DNA from: Oscillospiraceae bacterium
GTDB taxonomy: Bacteria > Bacillota > Clostridia > Oscillospirales > Oscillospiraceae
Length of the DNA stretch: 64,000 bases
Reading direction: 5' to 3'
Assembly: GCA_020025305.1 (NCBI GenBank)
Contig: JAHHSG010000009.1
Coordinates: 1-64,000 of the forward strand
How positions within the stretch are numbered: position 1 is the first letter of the stretch; every line of letters begins with the position of its first letter. Positions 14,567 to 22,549 of this stretch are shown here, in pieces. The position numbers and the translations under genes were made by a program. The notes under the pieces were generated by a model. The model had not been told where the DNA came from, did no database searches, and saw nothing but the letters and a program-made list of their open reading frames with translations.

Positions 14567-15250
14567 ATGCGCATTCTGATTATTGAGGACGAAAAACGCC
14601 TTGCCCGGACACTGGCGGATCTGCTGCACCGACAAGGCTATACGGCGGACATATGCCACGACGGAAACACCGGACTGGACAACGCTCTCTCCGGCATCTA
14701 TGACCTTATTTTGCTGGACGCCATGCTGCCGGAATTGGACGGTTTCTCCCTTTTACAGCATCTGCGCAGTACCGGTGCCAGCGTCCCTGTCCTCATGCTG
14801 ACAGCCCGCAGTGATGTTGCCGACCGGGTGCGGGGACTGGACAGCGGTGCCGACTACTATCTCACCAAGCCCTTTGAGCCACAGGAGCTTCTGGCCTGTG
14901 TGCGCCTTCTTCTGCGGCGCGGCGAAGGAGATCTGCGCACGGATGACACGCTGCGCTGCGGCGATTTACAGCTGGAGGCGGGGACGTTTCTCCTGTGCTG
15001 CGGGGAGCGCTCTGTGCGCCTGAGCCGGAAAGAATACGACCTGATGGAGCTTTTCATGCGCAGTCAAAAGCAGATCCTCACCAAAGAGCAACTGCTTAAT
15101 CGCGTTTGGGGCTATGACTCCGAGGCCGATGACAACAACGTGGAAGTCTACATCTCCTTTTTACGCCGCAAGCTGACCCATCTCCACTCCGCCGTAAAAA
15201 TCAAGACAGTGCGGATGGTAGGTTACTGTCTGGAGGTGGAACACCCATGA
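14567..15250 (+). CDS. OmpR/PhoB-family response regulator
   Basis: 227 residues. The receiver domain (1-115) has the acidic pair EDE (7-9), phospho-acceptor Asp at about 51 (LILLDAMLPELDGF) and the conserved Lys in YLTKPFEP. The C-terminal winged helix (about 130-225) contains LSRKEYDLMELFM and LNRVWGYDSEADDNNVEVYI. It should be phosphorylated by the kinase encoded next, whose ATG overlaps its stop codon (ATGA). Targets are unknown; the coupled phosphatase-like gene and membrane gene downstream are part of the same operon. Confidence 0.94.
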   Translation: MRILIIEDEKRLARTLADLLHRQGYTADICHDGNTGLDNALSGIYDLILLDAMLPELDGFSLLQHLRSTGASVPVLMLTARSDVADRVRGLDSGADYYLTKPFEPQELLACVRLLLRRGEGDLRTDDTLRCGDLQLEAGTFLLCCGERSVRLSRKEYDLMELFMRSQKQILTKEQLLNRVWGYDSEADDNNVEVYISFLRRKLTHLHSAVKIKTVRMVGYCLEVEHP

Positions 15251-16473
15251 TCCGCAAACTTCGTTGGAAGGTGACGGGTGTGAGTATGCTGTTGGCTGCC
15301 GCCATCTTGCTTACCATCTTCGCCGGTGCCTTTTTTACCGCCCGCAGCACCCTGCGCCGCGGCAGCGAACAAGCCATGGAGCAAGCGCTGGAGGTTGGCC
15401 TTTTCGATGCGCTGCGCCCGGGACAGGACGGGTTTGCTCCGCCGTGCTTCGTAGCGGAGGTTTATCCCAGCGGCACGGTACGCATCTCCGGCAGCCAATA
15501 CTATCAGCTGGACGATGGTGAGGCCCTGCGAAACATCATTCAAGACTGTCTGTCCCGCTCCGAGGACAGCGGCCTTCTCTCCAAGTATCATCTCCGCTAT
15601 CTCCGACAGCCCAATCCGATCTCTTTGCGTATTGCCTTCACTGACAGTTCTCTGGAGCAATCGGCGCTGCGGTCCCTGGCGGGAACATCTTTGCTGCTCG
15701 CCTTAGCCGCCCTATCTGTGCTGTTCCTGTGCAGCTACTTTCTTTCAGCACTGGTGACACGGCCGGTGGAGCGCTCGTGGCAGGCACAGCAGCGCTTTTT
15801 ATCCGATGCATCCCACGAATTGAAAACGCCGCTGACGGTGATCCTCTCCTCCGCCGAACTTCTCCACACATCCGAAGAGGAAAACCGCGGCTACGTGGAC
15901 AACATTCTCTCCGAGTCGAGGCGGATGCGGGCACTGGTGGAGAATATGCTGACGCTGAGCCGTCTGGAAAATCCCCATCAGCAGCAGCCGCCCCTCACCC
16001 CCGTGGATTTCAGTGACCTCGTAACAGAGGCTGCGCTCCGCTTTGAGCCGGTAGCCTACGAGGCAGGGCAGCAGCTGATCTATGATGTGGCCGAGAACCT
16101 GACCCTGCCCGGACGCAGGGAACAGCTTGCCCAGCTATGCGGCATTCTGCTGGACAACGCCATCAAATATGCCCCGCCGCACAGTACCATCCGCCTGACT
16201 CTGCGCCGCTGGGATCGCAGTGCCTGCTTGGAAGTAGAAAACCCCGGAGAACCGATTTCTCCGGAGAAGCTGCCCCACCTCTTTGACCGATTTTACCGGG
16301 CTGACGATAGCCGCTCCGATCACAGCGGCTTTGGTCTTGGATTGGCCATTGCCCGCACCATTGCACACGAGCACGGCGGCGATATCCGCTGCCGCAGCGA
16401 CCAGCGTTCCACCTGTTTCACGGTAACACTGCCGCTTAAGCGCAGAAATATAGGGAAGGAGAAATTTCTATGA
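15247..16473 (+). CDS. Sensor histidine kinase
   Basis: 408 residues. Membrane segments at about 11-31 and 146-168 flank a small extracytoplasmic sensor loop of about 110 residues. HisKA carries SHELKTPLTVILSSAELL with phospho-acceptor His at about 190. The ATPase domain has N box DNAIKYAPP, an F box (LFDRFYRADDSRSDHSGFG) and G2 GLGLAI. It pairs with the preceding response regulator and overlaps both neighbours by 4 nt. The G1 box is unusual: the expected DxGxG is replaced by ENPGEPI, a variation tolerated in several Firmicute kinases. The ligand is unknown. Confidence 0.93.
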   Translation: MIRKLRWKVTGVSMLLAAAILLTIFAGAFFTARSTLRRGSEQAMEQALEVGLFDALRPGQDGFAPPCFVAEVYPSGTVRISGSQYYQLDDGEALRNIIQDCLSRSEDSGLLSKYHLRYLRQPNPISLRIAFTDSSLEQSALRSLAGTSLLLALAALSVLFLCSYFLSALVTRPVERSWQAQQRFLSDASHELKTPLTVILSSAELLHTSEEENRGYVDNILSESRRMRALVENMLTLSRLENPHQQQPPLTPVDFSDLVTEAALRFEPVAYEAGQQLIYDVAENLTLPGRREQLAQLCGILLDNAIKYAPPHSTIRLTLRRWDRSACLEVENPGEPISPEKLPHLFDRFYRADDSRSDHSGFGLGLAIARTIAHEHGGDIRCRSDQRSTCFTVTLPLKRRNIGKEKFL

Positions 16474-17249
16474 ATATGCTGCAGGAAATGAAGGATGTGG
16501 TTTTGCAGGCAGGTGAATTGATCCGCCGGGCCCATCATATTGAGGAAGACACCCAGGAGAAAAACGGCCCTTCCGATTTGGTGACCAAATACGACTTGGC
16601 CGTGCAGAATTTCCTGCGCCGTGAGCTTTTGCGTCTGCTGCCGGAGGCCGATTTTCTCGGTGAAGAAGGGGCATCGGATTCCGTGCCGGACACGCCTTGG
16701 ATCTTCGTGGCAGACCCCATTGACGGCACGACCAATTTTGTCCGCAATCTGGGCTACAGCTGCATTTCCGTAGCCCTTGTCCACAACGGAAAACCGGAGT
16801 ATGGCGTTGTCTACAATCCGTTCCGGGAGGAGATGTACGCCGCACGCCGCGGTGAGGGGGCCACACTCAACGGCGAACCCATCCACGTTTCCGACTATCC
16901 TGCCGATCACGGCCTTGCCCTTTTCGGCTCCACTATCTATGACCGGGAACTGACGGATCGCTCCTTTGCCATGATGCGCTGCCTCTACGACCACTGCGCT
17001 GATTTCCGGCGGCTGGCCTCAGCAGCATTGGACTTGTGCCATGTGGCAGCAGGCCGTGCCGAGGTCTACTTTGAATGTCGGCTGCGCCCGTGGGATATGG
17101 CTGCCGGGTGCCTTATTTTGGAAGAAGCCGGCGGCACAGTATCCACCTTGGACGGACAGCCTGTGGATGTACTGCACAACAGTTCCATCTTCGCCTCCAA
17201 CGCACTGTGCGCCTCCCTGCGTCATGCGCTGGAAGAGGCAGCCCGGTGA
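16470..17249 (+). CDS. Inositol monophosphatase family protein (SuhB-like)
   Basis: 259 residues. The metal-binding motif DPIDGTTNF, the upstream EE acidic pair (GEEGAS), and the C-terminal WDMAAGCLILEEAGG are complete, so the enzyme should be an active Mg-dependent phosphatase of inositol-1-phosphate, other sugar phosphates or PAP-type nucleotides. GGAAGGAG precedes the ATG, and ATGA overlaps the kinase stop. Its place inside a two-component operon is unusual for this housekeeping family; the next gene overlaps its stop as well. Confidence 0.92.
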   Translation: MNMLQEMKDVVLQAGELIRRAHHIEEDTQEKNGPSDLVTKYDLAVQNFLRRELLRLLPEADFLGEEGASDSVPDTPWIFVADPIDGTTNFVRNLGYSCISVALVHNGKPEYGVVYNPFREEMYAARRGEGATLNGEPIHVSDYPADHGLALFGSTIYDRELTDRSFAMMRCLYDHCADFRRLASAALDLCHVAAGRAEVYFECRLRPWDMAAGCLILEEAGGTVSTLDGQPVDVLHNSSIFASNALCASLRHALEEAAR

Positions 17250-17794
17250 GCAGCCATTCTTTCCGGGGAAAAAGCCGCAAAATGGCGCTTTGCGGCGTGC
17301 TAAGCGCTCTGGCGGTGGTTCTTTTGAGTCTGGGCGGCATCCTTCCCTTTGCCACCTTCTGCTGCCCGCTTTTGGCTATACTGTGCCTTGTGCCGGTTGT
17401 GGAGGTCTACGGCGGGCGGACAGCACTTCTTTTCTACACCGCCGTATCGCTTTTGTCCATCCTTCTTGCCCCGGACAAGGAAGTTGCCCTGCTGTTCGTC
17501 TTTTTAGGCTACTATCCCGCCATCCGGCCGCGGCTCAACCGTATGATCCACCACCGTCTCCTGCGTGTTCTCTGCAAGCTGGTTGTCTTTGCTTGCGGTA
17601 TCAGCGTGATGTATTTCGTAGCCATTCAATTGCTGGGCATGACATACATCGTGGAAGAGTATACTTCCATGCAGGGACTGCTTGCCGCCACAGCCGCCAT
17701 GGGATGCCTTCTGTGGCTGGTTTTTGACCGCGTGCTGGAGAGGTTTACCTTAGTCTTCCGGCACAAGTGGCGAAAAAAAATAGGTAAGGTCTGA
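17246..17794 (+). CDS. Small integral membrane protein of unknown function
   Basis: 182 residues if started at GTG 17246, which overlaps the phosphatase stop (GTGA) and follows GGAAGAGG; an alternative ATG at 17282 would shorten it by 12 residues. About five membrane segments, a cytosolic loop YYPAIRPRLNRMIHHRLLR, and a basic C-terminus (RHKWRKKIGKV). No family was recognised; the size and hydrophobic pattern would also fit an ECF-transporter substrate subunit, but no motif supports that. Last gene of the four-gene two-component operon. Confidence 0.7.
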   Translation: MSSHSFRGKSRKMALCGVLSALAVVLLSLGGILPFATFCCPLLAILCLVPVVEVYGGRTALLFYTAVSLLSILLAPDKEVALLFVFLGYYPAIRPRLNRMIHHRLLRVLCKLVVFACGISVMYFVAIQLLGMTYIVEEYTSMQGLLAATAAMGCLLWLVFDRVLERFTLVFRHKWRKKIGKV

Positions 17795-17825
17795 TTTTTC
17801 ACGCATTTTCTCCCGCCGCCTCGCA

Positions 17826-17831
17826 TATACT
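17826..17831 (+). promoter_or_regulatory. Putative -10 box before the micro-gene
   Basis: TATACT lies 24 nt before the ATG of the 23-codon reading frame, giving a leader just long enough for its ribosome binding site. The -35 region is not convincing. Confidence 0.4.
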
Positions 17832-17855
17832 GTGAGGAACAAGGAGGCTTGCCAT

Positions 17856-17927
17856 ATGAAAAACAGAAAATCCTGGGATGTGGATGACCTGATCTACCAA
17901 GACGACTGGCAGATTAGTCAGCGATAA
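17856..17927 (+). CDS. Putative 23-residue micro-protein
   Basis: An ideal ribosome binding site AAGGAGG lies 8 nt before ATG 17856, and the frame ends in TAA after 23 codons: a basic start (MKNRKSW) followed by an acidic aromatic stretch (DVDDLIYQDDW) and QISQR. A -10 box is just upstream and a hairpin terminator 25 nt downstream, so the unit can be transcribed on its own or as the end of the two-component operon. There is no membrane segment or signal peptide. Function unknown; it could be a small regulatory peptide or a degenerate leader. Confidence rests on the translation signal, not on homology. Confidence 0.5.
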   Translation: MKNRKSWDVDDLIYQDDWQISQR

Positions 17928-17951
17928 GCAGGACGTATTTGCAACCCCAAG

Positions 17952-17985
17952 GGTGCAGCGCTCCAACAAGAGCTGCGCCTTTCTT
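17952..17985 (+). terminator. Terminator after the micro-gene
   Basis: GGTGCAG..CTC pairs with GAGCTGCGCC (two-base bulge, CAACAA loop), followed by TTTCTT. Confidence 0.55.
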
Positions 17986-18021
17986 GCGTATATCCGTCTC
18001 AACAGCGCCCACTGACCACAG

Positions 18022-18058
18022 AAAAAACGCTCGGATGTTTCATCCGAGCGTTTTCTTT
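18022..18058. terminator. Bidirectional terminator next to mnmA
   Basis: A 14-bp perfect stem (AAAACGCTCGGATG / CATCCGAGCGTTTT) with a TTT loop overlaps the end of mnmA (minus strand) and backs up termination of plus-strand transcripts. Confidence 0.85.
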
Positions 18059-19103
18059 ATTCCAAATCTTCAATGGTGCCGCCCCCCAGCACCTCGTCTC
18101 CTTGATAGAGCACCACCGCCTGTCCGGCAGTAATGGCCCGCTGGGGCTCATCGAAGTTGACACGGATGCGTCCTTCTTCCAGCACCTCTGCCGTTGCCCA
18201 CGCCTCCGTCTGGCTGTAGCGGGTTTTGGCCGTGCAGCGCACCGGCGCCGCAGGGGGCTCGCCGCTGATCCAATTCACATCACAGGCCGTCAGCTCCCGG
18301 CGATAGAGTTCCTCGTTATCTCCCAATACAATGGTATTATCCGCACCGTTTTTCCGCACCACATAAACGTGCTTTCCGGCACTGACGCCCAATCCCTTAC
18401 GCTGGCCTGTGGTATAGCAGGGGAGACCTTTATGCCGCCCCAGTACACGGCCCTGTGCGTCCACAAAATCGCCCGGCACCATCTCCACCTTGCCATAATC
18501 ACGGAGAAAGGCGGTATAGTCTCCCTCCGGGATGAAGCAGATATCCTGACTGTCGGACTTGTCCGCATTTTGAAGCCCCGCCGCCCGTGCCTTTTCCCGG
18601 ATGGTGGGCTTATCAAAGATGCCATCGGGCAGCAGCAGATGGCTCAGGTGTCTTTGCTGCAATTGATAGAGCACATAACTCTGATCTTTTTGGCGGTTTT
18701 CGGCCCGCAGCAACAACCAGCGTCCCTTCTCCTCACTATACTGCACCCGGGCATAGTGGCCCGTGGCCACATAGTCGTAGCCCCGCTCCAGTGCCCAATC
18801 CAGCAATGCGCCGAATTTCAAATTGCGGTTACAGTAAAGGCAGGGATTAGGCGTATGCCCCATGCAGTACTCCCGGCAAAAGCGATCCATCACCTCTTGG
18901 GCAAAGAGCTTACGATAGTCCAAGGCAAAAAACTGCATCCCCAGCCGCTGCGCCACGGCCTCGGCGGCACTTGTATCATTTTTCTCCGGCAGCAATTGCA
19001 ACATGGCGCCGTCACATTGGTAGCCCTGCTGCTGCAGCAGCACCGCCGCCGCCGAGCTGTCTACGCCGCCGGACATGGCGACCAATACTTTCTTCTTTTC
19101 CAT
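18057..19103 (-). CDS. mnmA: tRNA-specific 2-thiouridylase MnmA
   Basis: 348 residues, normal for the family. It adenylates U34 in tRNA-Lys, -Glu and -Gln and replaces oxygen by sulfur delivered as persulfide. The PP-loop SGGVDSS (residues 11-17) binds ATP; CMGHTPNPCLYCN contains the first catalytic Cys and QDICFIP the second. The C-terminal beta-barrel for tRNA binding is complete (RYSQTEAWATAEV, QAVVLYQGDEVLGGGTI). AGAGGAAAA precedes the ATG. No cysteine desulfurase is adjacent. Confidence 0.96.
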   Translation of the reverse strand: MEKKKVLVAMSGGVDSSAAAVLLQQQGYQCDGAMLQLLPEKNDTSAAEAVAQRLGMQFFALDYRKLFAQEVMDRFCREYCMGHTPNPCLYCNRNLKFGALLDWALERGYDYVATGHYARVQYSEEKGRWLLLRAENRQKDQSYVLYQLQQRHLSHLLLPDGIFDKPTIREKARAAGLQNADKSDSQDICFIPEGDYTAFLRDYGKVEMVPGDFVDAQGRVLGRHKGLPCYTTGQRKGLGVSAGKHVYVVRKNGADNTIVLGDNEELYRRELTACDVNWISGEPPAAPVRCTAKTRYSQTEAWATAEVLEEGRIRVNFDEPQRAITAGQAVVLYQGDEVLGGGTIEDLE

Positions 19104-19160
19104 TTTATTTTCCTCTGCATCTTTTTCACTTTTTCGGCAAAACTATTGGATCGATCCTTA

Positions 19161-19197
19161 TAAAAAAGCGGCTCCGACAGTGCCGGAGCCGCCAAAA
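19161..19197 (-). terminator. Terminator after the kinase-like gene
   Basis: On the minus strand GCGGCTCCGGC / GTCGGAGCCGC is followed by a run of T, immediately after the stop codon at 19200. Confidence 0.8.
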
Positions 19198-19199
19198 GT

Positions 19200-20012
19200 T
19201 CAATCCAGATTTTCCCGGCGAAACGCTGTGTAGGGGAGGGCATCGGACAATTCCATCATCACCGGCTGAAAGCCTCCGGCATAGTGGAAGGGCACATCCC
19301 GCACCTCACAATCTTCGCTGCGCCGATCCGGCAGCGCCACGGTCACCGTAGTTCCCTTTCCCACCTCGGAAGAAATCATGAGGCGTCCACCATGACCCTG
19401 GGTGATTCTCCGGCACAAGGGAAGCCCCAACCCCAACCCGTGGGGCTGCGGATCCTGTCGTTCCGTATGGAGATAGCGGTCAAAAACGGTATCCAGCAGT
19501 TCTTCGCTGATGCCGCAGCCGGTATCTGCCACACACAGCAGCAGCTGTGCGCCGTTTTGCCGCAGAGATACCGTGATCTTACCGCCCTGCGGCGTAAACT
19601 TTATTGCGTTGGAGAGGAGATTCCACACCAGCCGCTCCAGCATATCCTGATTGGCAGCTACCACATGGCTGCGCATCTGGCAGGAGAAGAGGAGGTCAAC
19701 CCCCACTTCCTCCGCCAAGGGCTGTGCCTGTCTGCAAATATTCTCCAGCCACTCTACTATTTCCATATTCCGGGTGGGCAGTGCGCCCTCCTCCAAAAGC
19801 ATGGAGGCAGACGAAAGATTATTGACCAGTCGCAGCATCTGATAATAGCTCTGCTGCATGATTTCCCCGTCCCGAATCAACGCAGGATTTTTCCCCATCT
19901 CCGGTGCGGCGGACTGCATGGCCGCATAGAGATTTCCCATGGCACCCCGCAGCTGCGCGGCTACGTTGGGCAACACCTCGCCCAGCAATCGTATCTCTTC
20001 TTCTCTATGCAA
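19200..20012 (-). CDS. Histidine-kinase-like ATPase protein lacking the phospho-acceptor histidine
   Basis: 270 residues; starts at TTG 20012, which follows GGGAGG by 9 nt. It is cytosolic with no membrane or PAS segment. The N-terminal dimerisation-like helix reads NVAAQLRGAMG where canonical HisKA domains read NVSHELRTPL, so His is replaced by Ala. The ATPase domain (about 115-235) keeps N box NLLSNAIKFTP, G1 DTGCGIS, F box and G2 GLGLGLPL. A basic/aromatic C-terminal extension follows. No response regulator is adjacent. It could be a kinase that phosphorylates elsewhere, a pseudokinase scaffold, or an anti-sigma-like ATP-binding protein. It has its own promoter and terminator, which argues against a decaying gene. 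Confidence 0.8.
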   Translation of the reverse strand: MHREEEIRLLGEVLPNVAAQLRGAMGNLYAAMQSAAPEMGKNPALIRDGEIMQQSYYQMLRLVNNLSSASMLLEEGALPTRNMEIVEWLENICRQAQPLAEEVGVDLLFSCQMRSHVVAANQDMLERLVWNLLSNAIKFTPQGGKITVSLRQNGAQLLLCVADTGCGISEELLDTVFDRYLHTERQDPQPHGLGLGLPLCRRITQGHGGRLMISSEVGKGTTVTVALPDRRSEDCEVRDVPFHYAGGFQPVMMELSDALPYTAFRRENLD

Positions 20013-20094
20013 AGCACTCCACCTCCCTACTTCTTAAGCATGGAAATTTACCAATGTATTTATTCCAGGCAAATTCCTCCATTCCGTTTTGGAC

Positions 20095-20123
20095 ACTATA
20101 ACAAAAAGAATGACAAAATTCAA
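20095..20123 (-). promoter_or_regulatory. Promoter of the kinase-like gene
   Basis: On the minus strand TTGAAT (20123-20118), 17 nt, TATAGT (20100-20095). Confidence 0.6.
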
Positions 20124-20232
20124 GTCTAAAAAAACTAAATTGTCGTATTCTCGCTTTTCTTAAAAAAACATCATAGAAAACTGCATTTTTTTGTATTAAA
20201 TAGCCATTTTTATATTTTTCTTTAAAAGGGGG

Positions 20233-20260
20233 TTGATTTTTAAGGAAAAACGCATATAAT
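20233..20260 (+). promoter_or_regulatory. Promoter of gap
   Basis: TTGATT (20233-20238), 16 nt, TATAAT (20255-20260), in an AT-rich region; the leader is about 55 nt. The 310-nt divergent gap 20013-20322 holds this and the opposite promoter, with no gene. Confidence 0.65.
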
Positions 20261-20265
20261 ACTAA

Positions 20266-21333
<1,068 letters not shown>

Positions 21334-21373
21334 GCTTTTTCCTTTTTATAAAGTTTTCCTTCTTTTTTGTTCC

Positions 21374-21413
21374 GCTAACAGCGCCGCCTTTTGAGGCGGC
21401 GCTGTTAGCTTTC
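21374..21413 (+). terminator. Terminator of gap
   Basis: A 14-bp perfect stem CTAACAGCGCCGCC / GGCGGCGCTGTTAG with a TTTTGA loop, followed by CTTT. Confidence 0.8.
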
Positions 21414-21516
21414 AGCTTCCTGTATTTCTCTTGCCGTTATATATTTTTTTCGGCATACTTTCCATTTTTTTATCTTTTTTCAAAAAATTTCTCTATCTTT
21501 TCCTTCCCTTTTGTGT

Positions 21517-21522
21517 TATAAT
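21517..21522 (+). promoter_or_regulatory. Putative -10 box of the GntR regulator
   Basis: TGTTATAAT gives an extended -10 box 40 nt before the ATG; the -35 region is weak. Confidence 0.45.
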
Positions 21523-21562
21523 TATTGATAATATTTACCTTGGGTGAAAGGACCCTGAACTT

Positions 21563-22339
21563 ATGGAACAAAATCCCATTCTGGCCAGCAAGCTCTCTTT
21601 AAACAGCGATATCCCGCTGTACACGCAGCTTGTAGGTATTATAAAGCGCAATATTTCTGTCGGCGTTCTTTCCGTGGGCGATCTGCTCCCCTCAGAGACG
21701 GAGCTGTGCCGCGCTCTGGATATCAGCCGCAACACCGTGCGTCAGGCCATTGGCGAACTGGAAGATGAAGGACTGGTCGTTCGTAAACGAGGTAAGGGAA
21801 CTTTTGTGGCCGATCCCACTACCAACCGCCGCGGCGTGCGTTACTCTTTCACTACGGAAGTCTCTTCCATGGGAAAGGTCCCCTCCTCAACTCTTGTGGA
21901 CTTTGACGTGATCGTGCCTTCCCGTGCCATTTGCCGCACCATGGAGCTGAAAGAGGGAACGCCGGTCTACTGCTTTACCCGAATCCGCAACGTGGACGGT
22001 TCGCCCCTCATTCTGGAAACATCCTACTATCCCCAGTTCATCTATCCCAACCTGACCCGCGAGATGCTGGAGACCCACAGCTTCTACAGCCTTCTCTATC
22101 ACATGGGAATTACTCCCTTTTCCGCTGACGACAGCTATACCGCCGTATTGCTGGATGGCCCCCGCGCCTCTTTGCTGGGAGTAGATGCAGGCAGCAGTGC
22201 CTTCTATCACCAGCGCCTTACCAAGACGGAGGATGGCCGCATCTACGAATACACACGCAGCTATATCCGCGGTGACCGAGTCACTCTCAATGTACATATG
22301 CAAAAGAGCGGTATCTCCTTTGCCCGCTCTATTGACTAA
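21563..22339 (+). CDS. GntR-family (HutC-type) transcriptional regulator with UTRA domain
   Basis: 258 residues. The N-terminal winged helix-turn-helix (about 18-85) has the HutC-family core PLYTQLVGIIKRNI, LPSETELCRALDISRNTVRQAIGELEDEGLVVRKRGKGTFVA. The C-terminal UTRA ligand domain (about 95-250) shows PVYCFTRIRNVDGSPLILETSYYP and the closing YEYTRSYIRGDRVTLNV. Such regulators respond to sugar phosphates, amino acid breakdown products or fatty acids. It is monocistronic, not beside an obvious target operon, so the ligand is unknown; gap or the downstream RND pump are positional candidates only. Confidence 0.92.
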   Translation: MEQNPILASKLSLNSDIPLYTQLVGIIKRNISVGVLSVGDLLPSETELCRALDISRNTVRQAIGELEDEGLVVRKRGKGTFVADPTTNRRGVRYSFTTEVSSMGKVPSSTLVDFDVIVPSRAICRTMELKEGTPVYCFTRIRNVDGSPLILETSYYPQFIYPNLTREMLETHSFYSLLYHMGITPFSADDSYTAVLLDGPRASLLGVDAGSSAFYHQRLTKTEDGRIYEYTRSYIRGDRVTLNVHMQKSGISFARSID

Positions 22340-22353
22340 ATCCAAGTGTATCG

Positions 22354-22395
22354 CAACCCCTGAACCTCCTCTGTGTTCAGGGGTTGTCTTTTTTG
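22354..22395 (+). terminator. Terminator of the GntR gene
   Basis: CAACCCCTGAAC / GTTCAGGGGTTG stem followed by a T-rich run. Confidence 0.85.
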
Positions 22396-22464
22396 TCCTT
22401 GCCGGGATGCAGCGCTGCCTCTTCTGTTCTTTGTAACACTTTCGTAAACTGTCCTTAGGTTAGA

Positions 22465-22493
22465 TTGCTTTTTTTCTCTGACTTTGCTATCCT
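22465..22493 (+). promoter_or_regulatory. Putative promoter of the RND exporter
   Basis: TTGCTT (22465-22470), 17 nt, TATCCT (22488-22493) with an upstream TG. Confidence 0.45.
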
Positions 22494-22549
22494 AAAAGAA
22501 TATATAACGCCCCTTTTTCAGGGTGTAAAAGATTGAAGGAGACAACTTT

